Part shown: positions 12,601 through 17,078 of the stretch, piece after piece
Position numbering within the stretch: the stretch's first letter is position 1
Layout of the letters: each line of letters opens with the position of its first letter
From: Phoronis ovalis
Lineage: Eukaryota > Phoronida > Phoronidae
Direction of reading: 5' to 3'
NCBI GenBank assembly: GCA_028565635.1
Contig: JAOXYB010021870.1
Span: 1-17,078, forward strand
DNA length: 17,078 nucleotides
Translations under genes and position numbers: made by a program
The notes under the pieces: model-generated
Database searches by the model: none
Seen by the model: only the letters and a program-made list of their open reading frames with translations
What the model was told of the DNA's origin: nothing

Positions 12601-15600
12601 ATATAATTATTTTTCATTACATGGAAACAACCTGCTATGGTATATCAAAATATAAATACTAGTTTCATAAAATAATCTTATTGATTTCTTATTATTTTCT
12701 ATGTGTAAATAGCTTAAATCTTTAAACAGGATAAAGAAATTCTAGTCATAATTATTTCAAAATATACAACATACAGTGTTTACCAATCAACAACAAGAAA
12801 AGTAAGTAACAGCAATAGACATTTTTTATGCTTTTTGTACATATATCCACCTGGTGAGCAAGTTGACCGTTTACTTTGAAAAATTCCAAACTATGTGCTT
12901 AAAAAGTATAAACTCTATATCAGACATGTATTATTTATACTTGTATAGTTTATTTTTCCAAAAACTACCTATCTTTTATACTTCAAAGTGAAACTATCAA
13001 GTATTCACCAGACCAAAAAATTTGTTATTTTGTACACTTATCAAAGGGAAATTTGACATCGTCTACATTCTGTAGCACTATGTGCCATGTTTATGTCTGC
13101 ATGAGTAACATTTAAACAACTTGCGACATCAAAGTTATTATTAATGCCCACATGTGCAACATTTAACTGACAGGTGATGTCATTTTTGAGATGCAGATAA
13201 CCCCAAAAAAAAATTGCAACTCGGTTGATTTGCTTGAACAATTTGCTGAAATTTAAAGAAAGCGAATGCTCATTAGACGAAAAAGATTAGAAACTAAGGT
13301 CCATTCTATTTTGGAAAGTGCCAAGTAAGTGTCTAACAATAAAAACACTATTAATTGATTGCATTACCCAAATTGATTGCATCCAAATCATAGTTAAAGA
13401 TGAAGGGTAAAACTTTTGATACGATTTAACAATTAATGTTTAAAAAAAATGATATTTTTTGGACACAATAGTTTGTTTATACATTAATGTTATAATTAAC
13501 TTACCCTATCTATTTGGGACACAGAGCTTTGATTATCACCATATTTCTTTTTAGGCAATTTTGTACTAATTTTTGAACCACGTGATGTTCTTGGTGTTAA
13601 ATCTTCAGGAGGAGCTACTTGTTTCTCGTACTCTTCCATACATTCACGATGTATTTCCTAAAAAATATATATGCAGTTTGTAGCTTCTACACTTGAAAGC
13701 AAATATGAATGTATCTAAAAATTGTTTGGACCCCACACAATTACAGAAAGCACTTACAAGCATGCATATTGATTCTTTTTTTATAGCCAAGAAAATTGAA
13801 TTCTGATACCCCTATATTATACCTATGCGGGTTATAGCAGACAGCTTTTTTGTTGGAGTGGCAACTATATCTTCAAAATAAAAAATACCAGCATTTAGAG
13901 AGGTTTAAATATAAATATAGACTTGCTTTTGAAATTTTTGCATAGGATTGTTTAGATTTAAAAAATAAGTGGCACTAATAATAAAAATAAACAGGTACTA
14001 GGCAAAAACGTTTCTGCGCTAACATAATGCGATCCACCTTAAATCTAACTTTAATTTTGTGTTAGAGAAAATAAATGAAAGTTGCTTACATCAGGATGCC
14101 TTCTGTCAATCCCAAAATATTTACAGAGTATTCCATCATAACCGTCAAGCTCTTCCATTATCATCTCAGGATAATGGTTTATTATAGTAAACTGTTCAGT
14201 GTGGAACTCTTCATATCTGAAAGATAGTTCACTTATAAGACCAAAGAAAATTTTCAAGAGAAATATATTCTGTACAGGGTTGCTTACACTGATAGCTAAC
14301 TGACAACACACAGCATGTCATTAAAAAACATCAAAATATAACATATCAAATATAAAACTAAAAGTGAGTCTCACATTTGTTAAAAGGTACCTGTTTTTCA
14401 GTTTTAGTTTCCAAATTTTAAATCCAACTCTTTTTAGTATATATCTTACATTAGATTTCTACTTCTAGGCTTTTATCCACCACTCAAGCAATCTTTTTAA
14501 CGATTCGATTTTTATAGGGTTTCAAAACAAAAAACTGTTTATGTTTGACAAAACTGGCGATCATTAAATTCCCAACATAGCTCACTTATAGTAAAATATG
14601 TGGAATGGCATATTACTTATTTAAGTCAAACTAATATTTATTTATTTACAACCAGTAAAATATCTCATAGAACAAAACAAAAATGCAAATAACACACATG
14701 AGCATTTAATTGTCATAATAATTAATATCCCCTTCCATAGATTTCACCACCAGCGAGTTTTTTTTCCAAAATATTATGATCTCATTGGTTTTTTCAAAAA
14801 AAAGTTTTGAAATCTGATGAAACGTTTTGCCTGAAATTACATAAGATTACATCTTATATCATTATCTAACAAAGAAATTAAATACAAACCCTTTTTTAAT
14901 TGTTTGCAACATATTCAAGGCTTTATTAAGATTTTCTTTGAGAGCTGTCTCATTACCATCCTGCCTCATTCTATCCATAGTTATATCAAGATTGGCTTCT
15001 TTTTCCTATTCAAGAGAATCTTCTATTTACAAATATATCATAGGTTATGTAATTCAACTGAATAAAAGCCCTGCCTTTAGTATTAGCTCACTTGAATAAC
15101 AGACTCTGTAGAGTTACTGCTAAGAAATAGATCTTAAGTAATGTGCATGCGTTCTTTAAATATTCTGTATAAAATTAAGGTTTCATATTTTGTGTTATAC
15201 ACTTAAAATGTCCTGATTTCTCAATGACATTTACGAGATTGCTATTACACTGTGACTAATAAATCCCATGCTATTTAAAATAGTTGAACCAGTACACAAA
15301 ATACAGTTAATATTCAAACCTGATTAATGTTATCATGATGATGTCGACACATTTCTAATTTTTCCTGTAATGCACGCTCCTGTTTAGCTAATCCAATTTC
15401 ATGAACATCCCAAGTGTGGGCAGCTCCTTGGCAGTATTTAAACAAATTCTTTAATTGCTTATTCACATAATGTGTATGTTGTTCAATTTGTTTCTGCAAC
15501 ATAGAATAAGTAAAGTTTACAATAAAATCTATATGAAAGCTATGGAAAAAGGGAAAACCTTCTATATATCAGCTAGTATAATACATTTCAAATACTAGTA

Positions 15601-16834
15601 TCCTGTACACTTAGACTTGGTTACCATATAGTGTACATGTTCATTCTACAAATTAACATTTTGAAGCACATCTGTAATACTAATTGCTTTCTCCACAACA
15701 GTTGGGAATGTTTCATTAACATTAAAAAACTTAATATATTTCTTTTACATAAATTTACTTATCCTGAAACAGCCTGAAAACAGCTGTACTAAAGATTTGA
15801 CCAATGCTTACATCCATCTTTTCCATCTCATTTTCATATAACCTCTGCCTTTCACCAATGACTGGCAGCAGGTGTTCTGTTATGATTTCCTGAGCTTTCT
15901 GATCTGTGCAAATTCCCGCATCTATAAGATGAGCCTAAAACAACAATGTATTATGTGAGTTTCTACCACTGCAACTGCAACTCAAAGAAGTACAACTTAA
16001 ACAGCGGTATCATAAAGTCAAATTTAGTTATGTTCGGTATGCAACATTGTCATTGATGCCTTTTTACCAATTATTCAGGCTACGTCAGCTTATATTTAAA
16101 AGTCACTGAAAGTTCAATGACAACATGTTGGTTTAGCAAGATAATTAATGCAATATAAATATAGTGCAAAAACAATATAACTTTTGAGTAAAGACAGCTT
16201 TTTCACTAAAGCTATTATACCTTAACTCTGTCCATTTCTTCCAAACAGGAACTGCAGGCTAGTTCATATTCTTCATACAACATCTGAAGATATTTCTGGT
16301 TGATCATATCCAGATGTTCAGAAAGGCTGAAGATTTGCTGATTCCATTGGTAAACTGATGTTTTTGTTGAACCTGGAGGTTTCATATCTCTACAATAATG
16401 AAATGTCACATGCAATGTCAGTTCAGAGCCTATTTTACATAACACAACATAAAAAAATATTCTTTAAAAATAAACTAACTATTTACCAATTGCCTATCTC
16501 TATTATATATGGTTATAGGATAGGCTTAAAAAATAATAAAATATTGCTTATACACTTCATGCTGATAATTTTGCTCCTATATGGCTGTAGCAGCTTATCT
16601 ATAAATTTAGCATTTACACCATACTGCTGAACATTCCATTTATTTAAAATGTTTATAAAATATATAAATTTCATGCTATTTTGTATTATCGTCACTACTA
16701 TTAGATTTTCTTACTTTAATGAACTAATCAGGTCCAGCCGTTTATTGTTGATCTGCTGCTGCTCAGCAACCATATATTGTAAAACCTTCTCAACACCAGA
16801 GGGAGACACTATTCTTTCACTTTCCATAAATTTG
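495..16834 (-). CDS. CCDC180: CCDC180-like coiled-coil protein, 17 internal exons (partial gene)
   Basis: Joined minus-strand exons: 16834-16715, 16389-16221, 15934-15812, 15493-15320, 15005-14890, 14216-14090, 13657-13505, 7443-7193, 6609-6528, 6370-6277, 5861-5681, 5301-5155, 4913-4737, 3594-3411, 1871-1627, 1197-1109, 624-495. Every intron has GT/AG ends, every junction is phase-compatible, and the join is open for 854 codons. The protein is rich in Glu, Lys, Gln and Leu with long heptad-like helices. Hinges lie at about residues 290-325 (Pro/Thr/Ser/Lys) and 355-390 (Pro/Glu), and the tail after about 770 is Ser/Lys/Ala-rich. The order of blocks (E-x-Y-E-K-Q-V-A-P-P, then L-F-S-D-G-G-N-F-C-P-E-E-I, then W-L-T-N-T-Q-V-K-I-K) is what I recognise as CCDC180, whose Pfam domains are DUF4455 and DUF4456. 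Vertebrate members are about 1,700 aa, so roughly half is here. Family function is poorly known; a ciliary/sperm-flagellar role is suggested by expression, not shown here. The family name is from memory; the exon structure is read directly. Confidence 0.8.
728..772. repeat. Perfect 16-bp inverted repeat (hairpin)
   Basis: GTATCAAGAATATTTT (728-743) is matched exactly by its reverse complement AAAATATTCTTGATAC (757-772) across a 13-base loop. It lies in the intron between exons 17 and 16. A T-run of the kind needed for a terminator is absent, and this is a eukaryotic intron, so it is a hairpin or small repeat remnant of unknown function. Confidence 0.75.
1109..1197 (-). CDS. CCDC180: CCDC180-like exon 16, tail
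   Basis: 89 bp, acceptor attgctag and donor gtaaga. It encodes T-Q-K-T-K-S-R-F-G-P-D-A-D-L-D-G-D-N, then a Thr/Pro-rich end (P-G-P-T-N-A-T-T-T-T). The sequence looks disordered. Phase agrees on both sides: AA plus A makes Lys, G plus AA makes Glu. The short pyrimidine tract makes it less certain than its neighbours. Confidence 0.75.
1627..1871 (-). CDS. CCDC180: CCDC180-like exon 15, end of conserved domain
   Basis: 245 bp, acceptor gttttacag and donor gtaagt. It starts in phase 0 with Q-I-S-P-G-Q-L-N-D-S-L-N-A-I, followed by E-A-F-H-D-R-S-V-Y-L-H-C-V. A Pro/Gly-rich extended part follows (V-G-F-A-P-D-L-P-V-P-T-V), then E-D-P-S-V-G-V-I-R-N-I-L. The change from helix to Pro-rich sequence marks the end of the ordered C-terminal domain. 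Confidence 0.82.
1872..3410. other. Intron 14-15 of the CCDC180-like gene, 1.5 kb, no gene seen
   Basis: AT-rich, many stops in all frames, and phase-compatible ends (0/0), so no missing exon is required. Open frames around 1968-2265 on both strands have intron-like composition. I see no clear repeat. Confidence 0.6.
3411..3594 (-). CDS. CCDC180: CCDC180-like exon 14, core of the C-terminal domain
   Basis: 184 bp, acceptor tgattttag and donor gtaacg. It encodes F-K-N-H-M-I-D-L-I-F-M-E-K-I-A-R-W, then L-T-N-T-Q-V-K-I-K-A-E-V and R-R-I-D-A-C-E-K-P-N-L-D-K-E. It is a well-ordered helical stretch and likely the second half of the DUF4456-type domain. It ends in phase 0. Confidence 0.85.
3595..4736. 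other. Intron 13-14, 1.1 kb
   Basis: Intronic sequence containing the decayed palindrome at about 3957-4197. The remainder is AT-rich with no coding-like segment. Confidence 0.6.
3957..4197. repeat. Decayed palindromic element in intron 13-14
   Basis: The inner arms 4002-4072 and 4088-4158 pair well: TGTCTC-G/A-GATTTTAAA on the outside, CTTCAAAAT in the middle, GTCAGA/TCTGAC next to a loop of about 15 bases, with several small indels. Weaker pairing reaches GGCC at about 3957 and 4197. No clear target duplication is visible. It is probably an old fold-back or MITE-type repeat. Confidence 0.6.
4737..4913 (-). CDS. CCDC180: CCDC180-like exon 13, core of the C-terminal domain
   Basis: 177 bp, acceptor attttag and donor gtaatg. 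It encodes L-F-S-D-G-G-N-F-C-P-E-E-I-E-D-Y, then K-M-S-H-K-I-D-S-S-E-G-F and E-G-M-E-S-K-R-L. This is the block I most associate with CCDC180/DUF4456. The single leading G is forced by the acceptor and makes Lys with the previous AA. Confidence 0.85.
5155..5301 (-). CDS. CCDC180: CCDC180-like exon 12
   Basis: 147 bp, acceptor tatttgcag and donor gtatgt. It encodes L-V-A-L-Q-N-Q-L-Q-V, then R-A-S-L-R-Q-F-R-Q-H-L and S-N-A-R-F-I-K-S-F, with Leu/Val/Phe at regular heptad-like spacing. It is split by phase on both sides: A completes Lys at the start, and AA plus G makes Lys at the end. Confidence 0.83.
5302..5680. other. Intron 11-12
   Basis: AT-rich intron, nothing distinctive seen. Confidence 0.6.
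5681..5861 (-). CDS. CCDC180: CCDC180-like exon 11
   Basis: 181 bp, acceptor attgttacag and donor gtgagt. After a split Ala codon it encodes E-L-V-M-H-S-E-R-V-S-R-H-C-K-G-V, then L-F-D-K-Y-R-A-G-I-E-N-L-E and ends T-K-S-S-K. It is a long amphipathic helix and probably enters the C-terminal conserved domain (DUF4456 by my reading). Confidence 0.82.
6020..6190. repeat. Degenerate GAY/AAT-type simple sequence
   Basis: This intron contains many imperfect GATGAC, ATAATA and ATGACAA units with no fixed period, probably a decayed trinucleotide microsatellite. Open frames here are products of this composition. No splice-phase evidence for an exon. Confidence 0.45.
6277..6370 (-). CDS. CCDC180: CCDC180-like exon 10
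   Basis: 94 bp, acceptor cctcctcag and donor gtataa. It encodes T-E-E-L-N-S-E-L-D-L-R-L-H-L-H-G-P-R-A-R-R and continues as a helix to H-N-V-R-A. The block L-R-L-H-L-H-x-P-R followed by a basic patch is characteristic. The last G joins CT of the next exon to make Ala. Confidence 0.82.
6528..6609 (-). CDS. CCDC180: CCDC180-like exon 9
   Basis: 82 bp, the shortest exon, acceptor tatgttttag and donor gtatgg. It encodes I-R-I-N-F-L-D-H-L-E-E-W, then A-V-E-R-A-N-N-V-I-A-A-K, an amphipathic helix. One leading base completes Ile with the previous exon, and it ends in phase 0. Confidence 0.8.
6610..7192. other. Intron 8-9
   Basis: AT-rich intron. A frame at 6925-7125 on the plus strand is Lys/Asn-rich, as expected from A-runs, and has no protein-like pattern. 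Confidence 0.6.
7193..7443 (-). CDS. CCDC180: CCDC180-like exon 8, after the giant intron
   Basis: 251 bp, the longest exon here, acceptor tttgtttcag and donor gtaagt. It begins in phase 0 with L-K-T-P-V-P-M-S-I-I-D, then F-Y-V-L-S-E-A-G-E-Y. An acidic Pro-rich stretch follows (E-H-D-P-P-P-E-N-E-P), and then a helix ending D-D-L-L-L-E-I-K-K. The ordered segment before the Pro-rich stretch and the helix after it suggest a domain boundary. It ends with AT, completed by A in the next exon (Ile). Confidence 0.83.
8112..8247 (+). promoter_or_regulatory. Candidate promoter and untranslated first exon for the nested arrestin gene
   Basis: Two adjacent TATA-like sequences, TATATAAG (8112-8119) and TATAAAA (8120-8126), precede about 120 bases that end exactly at a full consensus donor, AG|GTAAGT, after 8247. 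With the acceptor at 11152 this would give a 5' leader intron of about 2.9 kb, common for genes whose coding part is one exon. TATA-like strings are frequent in DNA this AT-rich, so the donor is the stronger part of the argument. Confidence 0.25.
9064..9362. mobile_element. Fold-back MITE, Mutator-like (299 bp, 9-bp target duplication)
   Basis: Two inverted arms, 9064-9194 and 9238-9362, match at roughly 94% apart from a 6-base insertion in the left arm (around 9145-9150), and enclose a loop of about 43 bases. The ends read TAGTCCTGG and CCAGGATTA. Immediately outside both ends stands the same nine bases, ATGTATTTG (9055-9063 and 9363-9371), read as a target-site duplication. Long terminal inverted repeats with a 9-bp duplication are typical of Mutator-like (MULE) elements. 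There is no transposase frame inside, so it would depend on an autonomous relative. The repeat structure is read directly; the superfamily is inferred from duplication length and arm length. Confidence 0.8.
9446..9640. repeat. Degenerate interspersed repeat with T-runs and CCAAAA-like units
   Basis: This stretch contains GGTGCCGC, several spaced copies of a loose unit (TTTTTTGG, ATTTTTGGG, TTTTGG and TTTTTTTTGG, or CCAAAAA on the other strand) and ends AGTACCCCCAGG. The combination of GTGCCGC and GTACCCCC also occurs at 16996-17078, so the two may belong to one repeat family. Boundaries are approximate. Confidence 0.4.
9961..9980. repeat. Short (TA)n microsatellite
   Basis: An uninterrupted TA run flanked as AC(TA)nGT, making a 20-base perfect palindrome. 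Ordinary simple repeat in the large intron. Confidence 0.8.
10753..10907 (+). other. Coding-like orphan segment behind a good splice acceptor
   Basis: A nine-T tract followed by acattag forms a strong acceptor ending at 10752. The next 155 bases are open in one frame to TAA (10905-10907), encoding about 50 residues: T-L-E-E-N-T-S-L-Y-Y, then M-D-D-L-I-S-Y-R-P-T-I-H and A-K-E-M-Y-E-E-V-E-G. Base composition is less AT-rich than the surroundings (for example CGC CCG). It could be a terminal exon of another nested transcript, an alternative leader exon of the arrestin gene, or a fragment of a mobile-element protein. I recognise no family. An ATG at 10809 would give a stand-alone 32-residue peptide. 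Confidence 0.25.
10918..10945. repeat. Two tandem copies of a 14-bp unit
   Basis: AATCTATATCATAG occurs twice head to tail without mismatch (10918-10931 and 10932-10945), just downstream of the orphan coding-like segment. It is probably a slippage or small duplication product. Confidence 0.8.
11153..11240 (+). promoter_or_regulatory. Candidate 3' part of 5'UTR of the arrestin gene, with short uORF
   Basis: A strong splice acceptor (ttttgtttctagtttcag) ends at 11152, suggesting that a spliced leader joins here, 88 bases before the start codon. An upstream ATG at 11185 opens a seven-codon frame that stops at TGA 11206-11208, before the main ATG. It could lower translation of the arrestin frame. 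The acceptor and the uORF are visible; their use is inference. Confidence 0.4.
11241..12491 (+). CDS. Alpha-arrestin (arrestin-domain-containing protein), intronless, nested
   Basis: 416 aa from ATG 11241 to TAA 12489-12491, in a single exon. Arrestin N-domain, about residues 15-162: Y-K-P-G-E-T-L-R-G at 37-45, G-x-x-S-V-S-W at 66-72, E-F-P-F-Y-H-E-L-P at 110-118 and S-Y-I-G-K-Y-G-S-V-T-Y at 124-134. C-domain, about 184-318: C-F-I-P-G-E-D-I at 202-209, C-D-L-I-D-V-K-Y-N-V at 285-294 and L-P-L-L-I-G-T at 310-316. The roughly 95-residue tail is acidic, then basic (K-K-K-R-K-K, 396-401). Family members act as cytosolic or endosomal adaptors in trafficking and ubiquitination of membrane proteins, often through C-terminal PPxY motifs. 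I see no PPxY here (P-P-Y-V at 274-277 does not fit), so NEDD4-type ligase recruitment by that route is unlikely. The frame also opens 12 codons earlier at GTG, but ATG 11241 has A at -3 and is the first in-frame ATG after the TAG at 11196. The orthologue within the family is not resolved. Confidence 0.88.
   Translation: MNGVGNGYGEGYYSLRFKKIQSLDIILEHDIDEQYQYKPGETLRGCISLKLNESVKLKYIQVQIRGEGSVSWETSRRQKLSTKETYIDITETLVRSADGDSLALTKGVHEFPFYHELPTILPSSYIGKYGSVTYVVRATLMPERKYGDPVISSEPFLVLRPLNLSLDPEKLMGYECEAAKRYVGICCISGKLNVKLILNRTCFIPGEDIHVTAEIANGSPKLVTAVQVGVVMNSTFYARKEMITNSQIISKKRDEWEMSIGEGRRWKDIRLSVPPYVPESNLDGCDLIDVKYNVLFQVEIHKGVGVNILLPLLIGTFGIPESLITIDHNGVRPGEEATSPKKNPLWRPIEETKRIVDQDPEKYEPLSDKEDSEIGSINLDNFSYGDDRFQNKNNSKKKRKKQRAPQPNETNESTNL
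12492..13343 (+). other. Probable 3'UTR region of the arrestin gene, candidate poly(A) signal at 13338
   Basis: The first canonical AATAAA on the plus strand after the stop that I find is at 13338-13343, about 850 bases downstream and before exon 7 of the host gene. The region contains the palindrome at 12851-13011 and two loosely similar 50-base segments (13091-13140 and 13141-13190). Poly(A) use is inference; an AATAAA by chance is likely in DNA of this composition. Confidence 0.3.
12851..13011. repeat. Degenerate palindrome downstream of the arrestin gene
   Basis: Outer ends CTGGTGA (12851-12857) and TCACCAG (13005-13011) pair. So do ACTTTGAA (12872-12879) and TTCAAAGT further in, and GTATAAA/TTTATAC near the centre around 12925. 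Indels separate these blocks, so overall identity is only moderate. It may be an eroded fold-back element, possibly inside the arrestin 3'UTR. Confidence 0.4.
13505..13657 (-). CDS. CCDC180: CCDC180-like exon 7, hinge rich in Pro/Thr/Ser/Lys
   Basis: 153 bp, 51 whole codons, acceptor attttttag and an ideal donor gtaagt. The helical start E-I-H-R-E-C-M-E-E-Y-E-K-Q gives way to V-A-P-P-E-D-L-T-P-R, then basic S-R-G-S-K-I-S-T-K-L and P-K-K-K-Y-G. The second half looks disordered and could act as a linker or carry phosphorylation sites. It is followed by the 6-kb intron that holds the arrestin gene. Confidence 0.82.
13658..14089. other. Intron 6-7
   Basis: AT-rich intron, no distinctive feature seen. 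Confidence 0.6.
14090..14216 (-). CDS. CCDC180: CCDC180-like exon 6
   Basis: 127 bp, acceptor tatctttcag and donor gtaagc. It encodes Y-E-E-F-H-T-E-Q-F, then I-I-N-H-Y-P-E-M-I and the block L-C-K-Y-F-G-I-D-R-R-H-P-D. This is a well-ordered, aromatic-rich piece rather than a simple coiled coil, and one of the most recognisable parts of the protein. It ends in phase 0. Confidence 0.83.
14217..14889. other. Intron 5-6
   Basis: AT-rich intron. Its 5' end (minus strand) carries two candidate donors four bases apart, discussed under exon 5. No other feature seen. Confidence 0.6.
14890..15005 (-). CDS. CCDC180: CCDC180-like exon 5, donor set by reading phase
   Basis: 116 bp. It encodes E-K-E-A-N-L-D-I-T-M-D, then helical sequence ending L-Q-T-I-K-K plus GG of a split Gly codon. 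The acceptor (cttgaatag) has a short pyrimidine tract. Two candidate donors lie four bases apart: gtttgt (after 14890) and gtattt (after 14886). Only the first keeps the frame into the next exon (Gly-Tyr-Glu-Glu-Phe). The second would give an immediate stop there, so I chose the first although neither is strong. Confidence 0.72.
15006..15811. other. Introns 4-5 (15006-15319) and 3-4 (15494-15811)
   Basis: Both are about 315 bases, AT-rich, and interrupted only by exon 4. No feature seen. Confidence 0.6.
15320..15493 (-). CDS. CCDC180: CCDC180-like exon 4
   Basis: 174 bp, 58 whole codons, acceptor ctatgttgcag and donor gtttga. It encodes a helical segment from K-Q-I-E-Q-H-T-H-Y-V to C-R-H-H-H-D-N-I-N-Q, with the block Y-C-Q-G-A-A-H-T-W-D-V-H-E in the middle. 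It is phase 0/0. The ATG just upstream of the acceptor is intronic, not a start. Confidence 0.83.
15812..15934 (-). CDS. CCDC180: CCDC180-like exon 3
   Basis: 123 bp, 41 whole codons, acceptor gttgttttag and donor gtaagc. It encodes A-H-L-I-D-A-G-I-C-T-D followed by a charged helix ending E-N-E-M-E-K-M-D. It is symmetric phase 0/0, so skipping this exon would keep the frame. Confidence 0.8.
16221..16389 (-). CDS. CCDC180: CCDC180-like exon 2
   Basis: 169 bp between acceptor tattgtag and donor gtataa. It encodes D-M-K-P-P-G-S-T-K-T, then an amphipathic helix with M-L-Y-E-E-Y-E-L-A-C-S-S-C-L-E-E. A second AG two bases further in (tagag) would shift the frame, so phase fixes the acceptor at 16389. 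It ends in phase 0 after Val-Lys. Confidence 0.8.
16390..16714. other. Intron 1-2
   Basis: AT-rich intron. Overlapping open frames on both strands (about 16358-16864) run across the exon boundaries and are not coding. Confidence 0.6.
16715..16834 (-). CDS. CCDC180: CCDC180-like exon 1 of 17 in window
   Basis: 120 bp, bounded by acceptor tttccag and donor gtaaga. It starts with one base of a split codon, so at least one more 5' exon lies beyond the right edge. It encodes about 40 residues starting K-F-M-E-S-E-R-I and including a Q-Q-Q stretch followed by a Leu-rich helical end (R-L-D-L-I-S-S-L). It ends with two bases (AA) that join the A of the next exon to make Lys. Confidence 0.78.
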
Positions 16835-16995
16835 CTGGAAACAATTATAGACATTTTAATTTAAATAATAAAGGAGCATGTTTACAAATTATGACAGCAT
16901 TTTCAGAAATTCAGGTGATTTTGAATTATAGTGCTTATATACTACTTTCACATCTAATAAAGACTTGTATGAATGAATGAAGTAAAGTTTACTTA

Positions 16996-17078
16996 AAACC
17001 CGGGGGGGTACTCAAGGTTTTTTGACTACGGGGATGTGCCGCGGAACCCAATCCAAAATTTTGGCTTTAGGTAGTAAA
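16996..17078. repeat. GC-rich interspersed repeat, cut by the window edge
   Basis: The base composition changes abruptly at aaacCCGGGGGGGTACTC and continues with TACGGGGATGTGCCGCGG and CCAAAATTTTGG. It is unlike the AT-rich intron around it and looks like the terminus of a repetitive element that continues beyond 17078. I recall similar GGGGGTACTC / TGTGCCGC repeats in marine invertebrate genomes, which is memory only. Confidence 0.5.

Larger units (their letters stand above)
7444..13504. other. Giant intron 7-8 of the CCDC180-like gene (6.1 kb)
   Basis: Phase 0/0 intron, far longer than the other introns here. It holds, in order, AT-rich sequence with no gene (7444-8100), the candidate promoter and leader exon (8112-8247), the Mutator-like fold-back (9064-9362), degenerate repeat (9446-9640), AT-rich sequence without features to about 10740, the orphan segment (10753-10907), the arrestin gene (11241-12491), and its probable 3' region with a decayed palindrome. 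Confidence 0.75.

Noticed and set aside
1-17078. CRISPR array, tRNA or rRNA gene, phage or viral gene, toxin system
   Set aside because: No regularly spaced direct repeats, no cloverleaf or rRNA-like block, and no viral or toxin-like protein noticed on either strand.

Overview
The window is animal nuclear DNA, most likely from an invertebrate and probably a marine one. It is strongly AT-rich, with short coding exons (82-251 bp) separated by introns that follow the GT/AG rule, and there are no bacterial operons, Shine-Dalgarno sites or IS elements. I cannot name the species. A GC-rich repeat beginning near 16996 resembles interspersed repeats I associate with cnidarian or hemichordate genomes, but that is memory, not a search result.

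Main gene (minus strand, nearly the whole window). Seventeen consecutive internal exons run from 16834 down to 495. All 16 junctions keep the reading frame, and together they give 2,562 nt (854 codons) without a stop. The protein is highly charged and mostly helical/coiled-coil, with two low-complexity hinges and a Ser/Lys/Ala-rich tail. I read it as the middle and C-terminal part of a CCDC180-like coiled-coil protein (the DUF4455/DUF4456 family). The start codon lies beyond the right edge. The stop is beyond the left edge or in one weakly supported terminal exon at 293.

Nested gene (plus strand). The largest intron (7444-13504, about 6.1 kb) contains an intronless coding region on the opposite strand (11241-12491, 416 aa). 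It encodes a two-domain alpha-arrestin (arrestin-domain-containing protein) without a PPxY motif. A possible spliced 5' leader is visible upstream: TATA-like sites at 8112-8126, a consensus donor after 8247 and a strong acceptor at 11152. A separate coding-like segment, 10753-10907, sits behind another good acceptor and is not explained.

Repeats. Several introns hold palindromic elements. The clearest is a 299-bp fold-back at 9064-9362 with arms of about 120-130 bp and a 9-bp direct repeat on both sides, as expected for a Mutator-type non-autonomous element. Older palindromes lie at about 3957-4197 and 12851-13011, and there is a perfect 16-bp hairpin at 728-772. GC-rich repeat material lies at 9446-9640 and 16996-17078.

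The two genes have no evident functional link. Their relationship is positional: a host gene with a nested, opposite-strand, intronless gene. There is no sign of a prokaryotic-type system, CRISPR array, virus or toxin.
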